DNA of 39,068 nt, taken from assembly GCA_003222675.1 (NCBI GenBank), contig QHWT01000101.1:1-39068 (forward strand), given 5' to 3'. The position numbers and the translations under genes were made by a program. Position 1 is the first letter of the stretch. Each line of letters opens with the position of its first letter. The notes below the pieces were generated by a model. It did no database searches. It saw only the letters and a program-made list of their open reading frames with translations, and was not told where the DNA came from. Positions 1 to 7,964 of the stretch are shown here, one piece after another. The stretch comes from Acidobacteriota bacterium (GTDB taxonomy: Bacteria > Acidobacteriota > Vicinamibacteria > Vicinamibacterales > 2-12-FULL-66-21).

Positions 1-92
1 CCGATTCGTTGCCGCGCTCCCTTCGCATCGTCCTCGATCAACTCGACGCCGAAATCCAGAAACTCCACGCGGAGGCCGCGCTTGCTGCCTAA
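1..92 (+). CDS. C-terminal end of an unidentified protein (partial)
   Basis: An open frame enters from the left edge and stops with TAA at 90-92. About 29 residues are visible. They alternate Leu/Ile with Asp, Glu, Lys and Ala (for example VLDQLDAEIQKLHAEAALAA), which suggests an amphipathic or coiled-coil helix at the C-terminus. Transposases and regulators can end this way, but no family can be named from this stub. Confidence 0.45.
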   Translation, partial: DSLPRSLRIVLDQLDAEIQKLHAEAALAA

Positions 93-353
93 AAAACTTG
101 CTTCAACCCGTAAGATCTCATGCTTAGAAAGTGTCTAGTGTCGTGTTCGCCGAGCTCTCGTCCCCCTGAAACCAGAACCAGATTTCTGGTGAGTTCGTCA
201 CGTTCTCGCCCACGTCGCATTCGAACTGCGATTGAACTTCTGTGCGTGCTCCGTAGTGTGCGTCGGTACGTGTCGCTTGCGCTGTCGCCGCGTCATTCCT
301 GAGTAATGCTCGGATTCGCAGCCCAAAGGACGACGACTCAGCCGCTTTGTCGG

Positions 354-372
354 CGGCTGCCGTTGGCAGCCG
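354..372 (-). terminator. Hairpin downstream of the enoyl-CoA hydratase-like gene
   Basis: CGGCTGCC (354-361) and GGCAGCCG (365-372) form a perfect 8-bp stem with a 3-nt loop, 20 bp past the stop of the minus-strand gene ending at 392. A second pairing (CAGCCG with CGGCTG, just left of it) competes. There is no T-run, so it may be a transcript-end or processing hairpin instead of a classic terminator. I see no gene in the rest of 93-391. Confidence 0.35.
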
Positions 373-391
373 ACGCCCATCTATGTCTTCA

Positions 392-1240
392 TCAACGGCC
401 GACTAAATTACTCAGCATGTTGGGCAGCGCGATTTCACCGTCGTGAGTCTGAAAGCCGCGCGACATCGCGAGTGCGGTTCGGCGCTGTGTCTCTGGGTCG
501 CGCCCGCGCTCCAGAAAGAGATCCGAATCGCGGCGGAAATCATCGGCCTCCGCGAGGGAGATCGCATTGACTCGATCCTTCAGCGCAGTTCGGCCGACGG
601 CTGGGAAGTCTGCGATCCGATGCGCGAGCGATCGGACGAACTCGCCAAGTGACGCGGCGGGCAGCGCTCGGTTGATCCCGGCCAGCTCCGCGTCGTAGTC
701 GTCCGCACTCAGCATCACCTCGAGCGCTCGCGCGCGACCCATCAGACGCGTCAAGTGTTGAATGCCGCCTGCACCAGGGATCAGGCCAAACCCTTGTTCC
801 AGCTGACTGAAGATCGCTGACTCCCGTGCGGCAAAGCGCATGTCGCACGCGAGCGCGAACTCGCTGCCTGCGCCACGCACGCGTCCTTCGATCTGCGCGA
901 TGGTCACGAGCCGGCTTTTACTCAGGTAACGGAACAGTAGGCCGAGCGAGGCCTCGCCGGTCAGCTTCGCCGCCTGCTCCCGATACTCGCCGATCCGAGT
1001 CACGTCGACGTGCGAGATGAAGTAGTCCGGGTCTGCGCTCGCGAACACCAGCACTTGAAGCGCAGTGTCAGCCTCCGCCCGCTGCTCAGCGACACGAGAT
1101 CGCGAACCAGTTCGGGTCCCGAGAAGATTCATCGGCGGAGCCGCGATGTCCGCGAAGAGAACGGCCCCGTCCTGCCGGACATGAAGGGTCTCGAGCTCCA
1201 TGGTGTTTGCTGCCGATTTCCCGATAGGTCTGGCGGTCAT
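392..1240 (-). CDS. Enoyl-CoA hydratase/isomerase family protein
   Basis: Crotonase-fold protein of 282 residues. Family members act on acyl-CoA thioesters, holding the thioester carbonyl in an oxyanion hole. The core is clear: VLVFASADPDYFISHVD, then EGRVRGAGSEFALACDMRFA, and EQGFGLIPGAGGIQHLTRLMG, which carries the usual glycine-rich turns. The start is supported by an AGGGAG sequence about 10 nt upstream; an internal ATG (position 1201) is an alternative. Codons about 42-54 (about 1086-1118) read as an atypical Arg/Ser-rich stretch, while a neighbouring frame there reads PELVRDLVSL, as expected for the family. The gene therefore seems to carry two compensating single-base indels. It is the last gene of the catalase-SRPBCC unit, 24 bp downstream of the SRPBCC gene. 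The substrate is unknown. Confidence 0.85.
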   Translation of the reverse strand: MTARPIGKSAANTMELETLHVRQDGAVLFADIAAPPMNLLGTRTGSRSRVAEQRAEADTALQVLVFASADPDYFISHVDVTRIGEYREQAAKLTGEASLGLLFRYLSKSRLVTIAQIEGRVRGAGSEFALACDMRFAARESAIFSQLEQGFGLIPGAGGIQHLTRLMGRARALEVMLSADDYDAELAGINRALPAASLGEFVRSLAHRIADFPAVGRTALKDRVNAISLAEADDFRRDSDLFLERGRDPETQRRTALAMSRGFQTHDGEIALPNMLSNLVGR

Positions 1241-1264
1241 GGCAGCACTACTCCCTATGGCGCG

Positions 1265-1753
1265 CTATGTGGTGGGTCGGGCCGGCATTTGACTGCCGCC
1301 TTCGACCGAATCACTATTGCGTGCTTCGATGGCCTTGACGGTTTTTTGAAAGGCCGTCTCCAACACGCGCTTGCCGACCGTTCCCAGGACGAGCCCGAGC
1401 GCCCGCCCTTTGAGGTTCTTGCCGTCGCGCACTACGACGGCATCCACTTCGGTCTTTCCGTCGGGGCGGCGCGTGAAGGTGTAGGTGTGGCCGGATCTAC
1501 CACCCCACAAGTTGGAGTCAGTGGTCTTCATGACCACGCGGCCGCGATCGGACCAGTCGTAATGGAGGCGCTCCCAGACGCCGCCCGACCCTTCCGTGAC
1601 GTCCGCGTCAGAAGGGCCGCGGTGATGCACCTTGAGCTGCTCGTCGGCGCTGTTGCCAAAGATCTTCGAGCGGCCCGGTCCGAAGTCGATGAGCGCGGTG
1701 AGGAACTGCTCGGGCGTCGAAGTGGTAGTCTGGTGGAAATGAAGCGTAGACAT
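1265..1753 (-). CDS. SRPBCC (START-like) family protein
   Basis: About 162 residues from the ATG at 1753, which is preceded by AAGGAG at good spacing. A longer reading to 1825 has no such site and runs into the catalase gene. The pattern (an N-terminal strand, a helix with PEQFLTALIDFGPGR, then strands with RLHYDWSD and HTYTFTRRPDGKTEVDAVVVRDGKNLKGR) fits the polyketide-cyclase/START-like fold, a hydrophobic ligand-binding cup. There are no catalytic residues to read. It lies between the catalase-family and enoyl-CoA hydratase-like genes on the same strand, so a small-molecule binding role in the same response is an inference. Confidence 0.7.
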   Translation of the reverse strand: MSTLHFHQTTTSTPEQFLTALIDFGPGRSKIFGNSADEQLKVHHRGPSDADVTEGSGGVWERLHYDWSDRGRVVMKTTDSNLWGGRSGHTYTFTRRPDGKTEVDAVVVRDGKNLKGRALGLVLGTVGKRVLETAFQKTVKAIEARNSDSVEGGSQMPARPTT

Positions 1754-2763
1754 GTCCACTCCTTGGAGACCGTTGTCGCGGTCAGAATCGGCGGAGCGGT
1801 TGCGAGCTCTCCTCGCCGCTGCCATCCGCCAGTACGCTGGGCGAGTGACACCAGGTACGCGCCACGCCGCGCAGCAATGATTTGATCGTCAGGCGAGACC
1901 TCAATCCCGTCGGTGACCGCCGTGGGGTCGTGCATCATCTCCGGATCGCCATTCTCTACCTCAGTGATCGGGCGCAACAGTTCGAGCCGCCCGACGACCA
2001 CGCGTTCGCGACCGTTCGGCCAAATCGCCGACGGGTCATCGACCGGGTCCCCTTCCTGGGCGAGTTCCAGTTCGAGCCGAAACACGACGGGTCCACGGTG
2101 CAGGCGTCGTTCGAACTCGTCGTACAGGTAGTCGCGCGGCTGTTTCGCCAGCTCCTCTACCGGCTGGGAGGCGACGCCAGCTTCCGGTTCCCAGTGATAC
2201 CGCGCCCAGCGGCCAACGCCGGCGGCATTCACGAAGCGATAAGCATGAAGCGGGCGGTAGCTGACTTGCGCGAAGCTCACCACGGCTGGTTGCTTCTGCA
2301 TCAACAGGAGAAATCGGCCTCCATTCGGGTGCGCCGCCGCGAATGCCTTCAGCTTGGCGACATCGGGCTCGCCGGTCGCTGGATCGGCAGTGTGCGCGTC
2401 GGTAAACGCAAGGAATTCTTCCGGGGTGCGTGCGAAAAAGACCGGCAGCGTAATGCCGATCAAGTCCGTGACCGTACCGTCCGGCAGATAGAACTTCGTC
2501 GCCATGGCGACGACGTTCGAAGGCTCTTTCGTTGGGTCGCCGGACGCGCCAGAGAGCCGCGTCGTGACGGGAACCCGCGTACCCTGGAAGTGGGCCGCAC
2601 GCGAAAGCGTCTTCGCCACGGGCGTCGCGACGAACGTGCCCGCGTAGATCCGTCCGTATGCATGCGCGGCGCGAAAACCGGCAAAGATCCCGCCGGCGTC
2701 ACGATGGACGGCCGCGACCAGCGCGTCTGCCTTATAGAACTGTCCGTGATTCATTGTCGTCAC
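1528..2763 (-). CDS. Catalase-family (SrpA-like) heme protein, 3' end probably frameshifted
   Basis: The first about 330 residues fit small catalase-related proteins: HFQGTRVPVTTRLSGASGDP near residues 58-77, FYLPDGTVTDLIGITLPVFF, then the long domain and a C-terminal ARRGAYLVSLAQRTGGW containing the Tyr expected as axial heme ligand. Such proteins act as peroxidases or catalases on hydroperoxides or bind lipid-derived oxidants. The C-terminal about 80 residues after GGW are low-complexity Arg/Ser/Leu sequence and overlap the SRPBCC gene by about 226 bp in another frame. The natural end was probably near 1782, where the adjacent frame has a TGA, so a 1-nt shift near 1815-1830 is likely. It is the first intact gene after the truncated hydrolase. 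Confidence 0.85.
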   Translation of the reverse strand: MTTMNHGQFYKADALVAAVHRDAGGIFAGFRAAHAYGRIYAGTFVATPVAKTLSRAAHFQGTRVPVTTRLSGASGDPTKEPSNVVAMATKFYLPDGTVTDLIGITLPVFFARTPEEFLAFTDAHTADPATGEPDVAKLKAFAAAHPNGGRFLLLMQKQPAVVSFAQVSYRPLHAYRFVNAAGVGRWARYHWEPEAGVASQPVEELAKQPRDYLYDEFERRLHRGPVVFRLELELAQEGDPVDDPSAIWPNGRERVVVGRLELLRPITEVENGDPEMMHDPTAVTDGIEVSPDDQIIAARRGAYLVSLAQRTGGWQRRGELATAPPILTATTVSKEWTCLRFISTRLPLRRPSSSSPRSSTSDRAARRSLATAPTSSSRCITAALLTRTSRKGRAASGSASITTGPIAAAWS

Positions 2764-2793
2764 CTCGTTGCAACGTTCTGCGATCCTCTGATC

Positions 2794-3075
2794 TCAAGTG
2801 GCTCGGACAACCATCTCAGGGCGGACGACACTGCGTGGCACCTCGCCAGTCGAGCGCCCGACTCCGGCATTGTCGAACAGGAGGACTTCGCGTCCCGACG
2901 CGAGCGAATCGGTCACGGCGGGATCCCAGTTGTCCAGCGTTCCGGTGAAGTGTTGCAGACACAGCAATGGACGGCCGACGCCGTGACCAAAGCGCCGGTA
3001 GGCATAGGTCTCGTCTCCTGCCTTCAGGAACTGCGTGGGAGCGTTGATGGTGCTGGCGGTCGTCGTTGTCGACAT
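2794..3075 (-). pseudogene. Alpha/beta hydrolase, N-terminal fragment only
   Basis: From the ATG at 3075 only about 93 residues are open. They match the start of an alpha/beta hydrolase: ETYAYRRFG, LLCLQHFTGTLDNWDPAV with the first strand and oxyanion loop, and VLLFDNAGVGRSTGEVP. The frame stops at 2794, before the nucleophile elbow, and the catalase-family gene starts 30 bp later. About two-thirds of a normal about 280-residue protein is missing, including Ser, acid and His, so no hydrolase activity is expected. Upstream lies a copy of the island's 25-bp motif (3130-3154), so the promoter of this unit may still drive the downstream genes. Confidence 0.75.
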
Positions 3076-3129
3076 GTGGTCTCGCGTCGCTGTTTCCAAC
3101 GCGCTGATTGCACCATCAGTGCAAACGCA

Positions 3130-3154
3130 GGTCTATTAGACGATCGTGTCGATC
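3130..3154 (-). promoter_or_regulatory. 25-bp island motif, copy 1 (catalase unit)
   Basis: Read on the minus strand it ends in TAATAGAC, like the other copies, and matches the copy at 12801-12825 at 20 of 25 positions by hand count. It is the least canonical copy: the ATACCA block reads ACACGA here. It lies 54 bp upstream of the ATG at 3075 and points towards it. A palindrome-like CCTAAGTAGG at 3159-3168, similar to NarL/FixJ-type boxes, is next to it. Confidence 0.6.
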
Positions 3155-3202
3155 GGCACCTAAGTAGGGATTTGTGCGGTGAAAAGGGACGCGCGGCTGA
3201 GT

Positions 3203-3829
3203 TCAGTGCCTCGGCGTGGAGCGTAAGCCGAGGCGCGCAGCCATTGTCACGAGGTCAGGAAGCGAGTCGGCTTTCATTTTGCGCATCACCTGGCCTCGGT
3301 GCGCCTTCACGGTGATCTCGCTGATGCCGAGCTCGCCGCCGACCTGTTTGTTCAGCAGGCCAGCAACGACCAATGCCATGACTTCGCGTTCGCGCCCTGT
3401 CAGCGACTGATAGCAGCTCTTGATCGCCTGCATCTCCGCGCCGACACGGTGCGCGAGGCGACTCCGTTCGATGGCGCCGCGGATTGCGTCCAACAGCACA
3501 TCGTCCTTGAGCGGCTTCGTCAGGAATTCGATCGCTCCCGCCTTCATCGCCTGCACAGTCATCGGCACGTCTCCGTGGCCGGTGATGAAGATGATGGGCA
3601 TCTCTGTGCGCTCGACAAGCTGCCGCTGCACTTCGAGGCCGTTGAACCCCGGAAGCGTCACATCGAGCAGCAGACAGCAAGGGACAGCGGCGCGGGGATG
3701 AGCCAGGAAATCCTGTCCGGACGCAAATGTCTCGGGCTGCCACCCGGCGCTCTTGATCAGGAGTTCCAGCGATTCACGCACGGAGATGTCGTCGTCGACG
3801 ACGAACACGAGCGGCGTGGCGTCCGGCAT
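3203..3829 (-). CDS. FixJ/NarL-type response regulator (receiver + LuxR HTH)
   Basis: 208 residues from the ATG at 3829, chosen because AGGTG precedes it and the receiver begins at once. Receiver: acidic pocket DDD at 12-14, phospho-acceptor Asp56 in LLLDVTLPG, the T in FITGHGD, and the Lys of FLTKPL near 106. A GerE/LuxR helix-turn-helix follows (LTGREREVMALVVAG, ISEITVKAHRGQVMRKM). This layout is typical of FixJ, NodW and StyR-type activators. It is the last gene of the sensor unit, 88 bp after a stand-alone receiver. It is the only DNA-binding protein encoded in the 0.4-19.3 kb island, so it is the natural candidate to read the 25-bp motif; that link is inferred. Confidence 0.93.
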   Translation of the reverse strand: MPDATPLVFVVDDDISVRESLELLIKSAGWQPETFASGQDFLAHPRAAVPCCLLLDVTLPGFNGLEVQRQLVERTEMPIIFITGHGDVPMTVQAMKAGAIEFLTKPLKDDVLLDAIRGAIERSRLAHRVGAEMQAIKSCYQSLTGREREVMALVVAGLLNKQVGGELGISEITVKAHRGQVMRKMKADSLPDLVTMAARLGLRSTPRH

Positions 3830-3917
3830 GGTGAGCACCTGGGCGACCGAGCGGCGATCGCCCAAGGCACAGTATATGGCGCGCGTGTAACGTTTCTGGT
3901 GCCCATGGCCGGCGCAA

Positions 3918-4292
3918 CTAACCCATCCGCAGCGCGGCATTCAGCGCGTTGAGCAGAGCCGTCTCGCTGAACGGCTTGAAAAGGCACTCCACGGCGCCTT
4001 GCGCGAGGAGGCGCGAGCGGATCGCCTTGTCTCCACTGGCGGTAATGAAGACGATCGGCATCGTCTGTCGCCGATTCGCCAGTTCCCGTTGAAGATCCGG
4101 ACCCGACATGCCAGGCATCGCGATGTCGAGGATGAGGCAGGTCGTCTGATCGACAAATCCCGACGAGAGAAAAGCTTCCGCTGACGCGAAGGCCTCGGCA
4201 GCAAACCCGAATTGGCGCACCAAATCGGGCAGCGACTCGCGAACGGACTCGTCATCATCGACGATGGACACGAGCGAACGTGTGACGGTCAC
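3918..4292 (-). CDS. Stand-alone response regulator receiver domain
   Basis: 124 residues and no output domain. It shows the acidic pocket DDD (12-14), Asp56 in LILDIAMPGMSG, FITASGD, and Lys near 106 in CLFKPF. It is closely related in length and pattern to the receiver of the following FixJ-type gene. Single-domain receivers of this kind (FixJ/CheY-like) usually act in a phosphorelay, as a phosphate sink or as an allosteric partner. It lies between the kinase gene (stop at 4385) and the FixJ-type gene. A copy of the 25-bp motif is 43 bp upstream, so both regulators could be made separately from the kinase. Confidence 0.92.
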   Translation of the reverse strand: MTVTRSLVSIVDDDESVRESLPDLVRQFGFAAEAFASAEAFLSSGFVDQTTCLILDIAMPGMSGPDLQRELANRRQTMPIVFITASGDKAIRSRLLAQGAVECLFKPFSETALLNALNAALRMG

Positions 4293-4335
4293 CAGTTCAA
4301 TTCTCGCGCACAGGATGCGTCAGTGTAACGGGAAG

Positions 4336-4360
4336 CGTCTATTACACCTTGGTATGGGTT
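4336..4360 (-). promoter_or_regulatory. 25-bp island motif, copy 2 (receiver/FixJ genes)
   Basis: On the minus strand it has ATACCA, then AGGTGTA, then ATAGACG, 43 bp upstream of the receiver gene. It matches the copy at 10686-10710 at 21 of 25 positions by hand count. It lies in the 92-bp gap between the kinase stop and the receiver start, which suggests an internal, probably autoregulated, promoter for the two regulator genes. Confidence 0.7.
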
Positions 4361-4384
4361 GATGGCCGGATTTCCCGGCGCCAA

Positions 4385-7174
4385 TCAAGAGGTGTTCCTC
4401 GCGGGTATCCCATTCAGGACACCATCGACCTGTTGCGGAATTGAGAACGAGAACGTGGCTCCCGGACTGGCATCGTTCGGCTCGGCCCAAAGGCGACCGT
4501 GATGTCTCTCAATGATCGAGCGGCTGACGAACAAGCCGATGCCCATGCCGCCGCTCTTCGTGGTGTAGAACGCATCGAACAGTGAGTCCAGACTCTGCGG
4601 CGCGAGGCCCACGCCAGCATCCCGGACCGTCAAACGCACCCGACTACAATCCTCCCGTTCCGTTTTGATACCCAACTCGCGCGGTCGATCGTCCACACCG
4701 ACCATCGCGTCCGAGGCGTTCCGCAGCAGGTTCAGGATCACCTGCTGGAGTTGAACACGATCGCCACTGACGACCGGCAAATCCTCGGCGAGTTCCGAAT
4801 GCAGGACGATGCGATTCCTCTGAAGATCGGTGGACGTCACCGCGATGACCTCCCGGGTGGCCTCGTTCAAGTCCAGTGGCTCGAGCGTGAACTCCCTCTT
4901 GGTGAACAGCGCGCGCAACCGCGTAATCACATCCGAGGCACGGTTGCCATCGCGGATCGTGCGGCGCGCGGTTTCGCGCGCACCCTCGATGTTCGGGGGA
5001 GTCGCATCCAACATCCGAAGGCACGTACCGGCATTGGTAATGATGCCCGAGAGGGGTTGATTGATCTCATGGGCGATCGACGCCGTCAGCGCGCTCAAGG
5101 TCGTCATGCGTGATACATGAGCAAGCTCGGAGCGCGCCCTGTTGAGAGCCTCCGCGGCAAGCTCCCTCTCCGTCACGTCCTGAAGGGCACCGATGAACAT
5201 GGGCCTCCCGTCCATGTTTTTCATCACGTGAGCAACGGCGTGGAGATGCTTCACGTTCCCACTCGAGGTGATGATGCGGTAGGCGAGATTCACATCCATG
5301 CCCTCGATGGCGCGTTTGAACGCGGCTTCGAATACGGGCATGTCCTCGGGGTGAATAGCCTCCCGAATGGCCTGCAGTGTCACCTTCGTCGCGGGATCGA
5401 ACTCGAAGATGCGCAAGGCTTCTTCGGACCAATCGTGCGCGTCCGCCACCAAGTCGGTAATAAAACTCCCTGTCTTGCTTAGTCGTTGCGCTTCGGCGAG
5501 ACGACCGTACGCCTGGCGGAGCCCTCCCTCGGCTCGTTTTCGGTCGTCGATGTCGACGATCTGGCCGTACCAATACGCGATCCGGCCATCCGTGTCATGG
5601 AAGGGCTCGCCAACGGACTGAACCCATCGATACTGGCCGTCCGCGCGCCGGAGCTGGTAGACATCGTCGTAAGACGAGCCGGTTGTGGCCGAATGCAACC
5701 AACGTCGCACGGTCGCGTCCCGCTGATCGGGATGGACGAGTTCGAGCCACCGCCCACCTGCCAGACTCTCGGCGGTGTGGCCGAGATATTCGACAGCCCT
5801 CTGATTCAGGTAGTCGAGCTCGCCCCCAGGGGTACCGCACCAGACCAGTGCTGGAATCGTCTCGACCAGTAGGCGAAACTGACGCTCGCTCTTACGAAGC
5901 GCGTCTTCCGCGCCCTTTCGATCTTCGATGTCTGTGTTTATCCCGTACCACTTGGCGATGTTTCCTTTCTCGTCGCGCAGAGGATTCGTGCGGAAAAGAA
6001 ACCACCGATAGGCCCCGTCGTGCCGACGCAACCGTGCTTCGGCTTCCCCCGGCGCTTCGGAAGTCATGATGCGCTGCCACGCCGCGGCGAAGCCGTTCAA
6101 ATCGTCGGGATGAACGGCAACCGTCCACCCCCGGCCGCTCGCCTGTTCTGCCGAGAGGCCGATGAAGTCCAGATAGTGCTGGTTGAAAAAGTCCGCGCTT
6201 CCATCCGGGCGTGCCGACCAGGCCAGCGCCGGGATCGTGTCGGTGATCAGCTTGAGGTTCCGTTCGCTCGCGCGCAACGCGTCCTCGGCGTGCTTCCGGT
6301 CGTCGATGTCCGTGAGCAGCACGCACCACCGCGCGATCTGTCCATTCGTATCGCGGAGCGGAAAGCCGCTGTTCTGAATCCAGCGATAGACGCCATCTGT
6401 CCGCCGGAGGCGCTGCACAATTTCGTACGGAGTGCCGGACGTGATTGACCTTGTGAAGACCTCGACGACGTGAGGCAGATCCTCAGGATGAATGGTGCCG
6501 TTAGTCCCCCAGTGTCTCAGCTCGTCCAGCGTCTGACCGAAGTACTCCAGCAGCTGCCGATTGACGACTTCGACGTAGCCGGTCGCCGACAGCAGTGCGA
6601 CCAGCCCCGGGATGTTGTCCACAATCAACCGCGACTCGCGTTCGCTTTCGTTGGCACGCCGCGTTTGCTCGCCCAGCAGCCGCGCCTGCTGCAGCCCGAT
6701 GGCCGCCTCGTTCGCCGCGACATCCAGAAGGAGCCGTTCTGTTTCAGCTGGGAAATCGAGCCTTTCAGATCCCGCGGCGACGCCGCCGAGGTCACCGTCA
6801 AGTCCCAGACGGGCGGATGCAACCGAGAGTTCGACGTCGCCGATGGATACTTGTACGCGCGAGGGCCAGTTCCGCGGCGCATCGCCCATCGCCGAGTCGA
6901 TGCCGGCGCTGATTTCTCTCGCGCGCGCGGTTCCACCCCACGATTCAGACACCCGCACCATCTCAATGGAATGGCCGCCGTCAGGATCGTTCGACCGCAC
7001 GACTACGAACGCGAGGCGGAGCATCCCGACCAGTGCGTCCACCAGAGTGCCGACAATGTGACGGGGCTCGCCACCCGCCCAAAGGGCAGGCAGCGCCACG
7101 ACGCTGATCAAATCATTCAAGCAGGTGCGCAGTCGCGCCGCTTCATCAGCTGCAGATTCGAGTGACGTGTCCAC
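4385..7174 (-). CDS. Multi-PAS sensor histidine kinase
   Basis: About 929 residues. The GTG at 7174 is chosen: AGGGG lies 6 nt upstream and it follows the MEDS gene stop by one base; a GTG at 7219 would overlap that gene. An N-terminal region of about 180 residues (possibly GAF-like) is followed by four PAS/PAC units, three of them close repeats with IHPEDLP, VHPDDLN and LVHPDQRD and each ending in DI(D/E)DRK. The kinase core has SALTASIAHEINQPLSGI with the phospho-accepting His, ILNLLRNASDAM (N box), VRDAGVGLAP (G1) and GGMGIGLFVS (G2). No transmembrane segment is evident, so it is a cytoplasmic sensor. The HEINQPL signature is typical of FixL-type kinases. No heme or flavin ligand residue can be assigned with confidence. 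Confidence 0.93.
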   Translation of the reverse strand: MDTSLESAADEAARLRTCLNDLISVVALPALWAGGEPRHIVGTLVDALVGMLRLAFVVVRSNDPDGGHSIEMVRVSESWGGTARAREISAGIDSAMGDAPRNWPSRVQVSIGDVELSVASARLGLDGDLGGVAAGSERLDFPAETERLLLDVAANEAAIGLQQARLLGEQTRRANESERESRLIVDNIPGLVALLSATGYVEVVNRQLLEYFGQTLDELRHWGTNGTIHPEDLPHVVEVFTRSITSGTPYEIVQRLRRTDGVYRWIQNSGFPLRDTNGQIARWCVLLTDIDDRKHAEDALRASERNLKLITDTIPALAWSARPDGSADFFNQHYLDFIGLSAEQASGRGWTVAVHPDDLNGFAAAWQRIMTSEAPGEAEARLRRHDGAYRWFLFRTNPLRDEKGNIAKWYGINTDIEDRKGAEDALRKSERQFRLLVETIPALVWCGTPGGELDYLNQRAVEYLGHTAESLAGGRWLELVHPDQRDATVRRWLHSATTGSSYDDVYQLRRADGQYRWVQSVGEPFHDTDGRIAYWYGQIVDIDDRKRAEGGLRQAYGRLAEAQRLSKTGSFITDLVADAHDWSEEALRIFEFDPATKVTLQAIREAIHPEDMPVFEAAFKRAIEGMDVNLAYRIITSSGNVKHLHAVAHVMKNMDGRPMFIGALQDVTERELAAEALNRARSELAHVSRMTTLSALTASIAHEINQPLSGIITNAGTCLRMLDATPPNIEGARETARRTIRDGNRASDVITRLRALFTKREFTLEPLDLNEATREVIAVTSTDLQRNRIVLHSELAEDLPVVSGDRVQLQQVILNLLRNASDAMVGVDDRPRELGIKTEREDCSRVRLTVRDAGVGLAPQSLDSLFDAFYTTKSGGMGIGLFVSRSIIERHHGRLWAEPNDASPGATFSFSIPQQVDGVLNGIPARNTS

Positions 7175-7175
7175 G

Positions 7176-7829
7176 TCAAACCCCTGCCGCTCTGGACACC
7201 TGTTTCGCTCGGCGCTCACGAAGTTCAGGTAGAAGCTGCTGCGGAGGAAGGTAGAACGGGTTCCGCTGAAGGATGCCCCCGATGATCACCATCGGATGCG
7301 TACGGATGATGTCGATCACAGCGTCACCCGCGAATTGCGCTAGGTGGTAGGTACAGATTACCGCATCGTCGTGACGATGCCAGATGTCGTTGACGCGTGA
7401 CTCGAACTCGATCACGTCGTCCACGAACAATCGGCTGTCCGCTGCCCAGTCCATGCGGCAGACGATGCGGCTGCGAGGAAAACCGTGCTTCGCATTCCCG
7501 CTGGCGAGCTGCTCGAACATTTCCAGCATGCGATCCTGATCGAACTGCCCATCACGAAGGTAAGTGTCCGTGTTGCGCCGCAGCTCGAATTGGCCGCGCT
7601 CCTCGGCAGCAGCGGTGTCGATCCCCGAGGCGGCAAGGCGTTGCAAATGATCGAGGTGTTGATCTGGATGGACGACGTGGATCGCTTTGTCGCCGCAGTC
7701 GAACCCGTCCTTGATGAACGGCAGCAGCACGCGATACTCCTCGTCGTCGCTGTGGAAAAACGCGCACACGTGACGTGTGTCGCCCAGCCTGGAGCCGGCC
7801 AGAGAGATCGGTGGTGTGACGTTCGTCAT
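7176..7829 (-). CDS. MEDS (DcmR-type sensory) domain protein
   Basis: 217 residues. HVCAFFHSDDEEYRVLLPFIKDGFDCGDKAIHVV near the N-terminus, shown in part here as HVCAFF..DDEEY..LLPFIKDG, and the later DWA..S.......EFESRVN and ICTYHLAQFAGDAVIDIIRTHP are hallmarks of the MEDS domain, named for methanogen/methylotroph DcmR sensing. In other proteins it is fused to kinases or anti-sigma-factor regulators; here it is free-standing and directly precedes the PAS kinase, so it probably supplies a sensory input to it. The ligand is unknown; DcmR responds to dichloromethane. It is the first gene of the sensor unit, with a 135-bp gap upstream. Confidence 0.85.
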   Translation of the reverse strand: MTNVTPPISLAGSRLGDTRHVCAFFHSDDEEYRVLLPFIKDGFDCGDKAIHVVHPDQHLDHLQRLAASGIDTAAAEERGQFELRRNTDTYLRDGQFDQDRMLEMFEQLASGNAKHGFPRSRIVCRMDWAADSRLFVDDVIEFESRVNDIWHRHDDAVICTYHLAQFAGDAVIDIIRTHPMVIIGGILQRNPFYLPPQQLLPELRERRAKQVSRAAGV

Positions 7830-7964
7830 GGTGCACGCCCTCCCAGCCGGCGTGTCCTGAACCGGTCCCGCAGAGCGGATCGCATTGCGGCCCTCTGCGG
7901 TTGAGCGTCGTGTTTTAGGGAGTTTGTGCCGGCGGGCTTCCCGCGCGAAGCGGATCGTGGTGAG

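Noticed and set aside
1882-3315. Long plus-strand open frame (477 codons) opposite the catalase-family and hydrolase genes
   Set aside because: It is antisense to clear family members, has Arg-rich unnatural composition and no ribosome-binding site; long open frames opposite genes are common in high-GC DNA.
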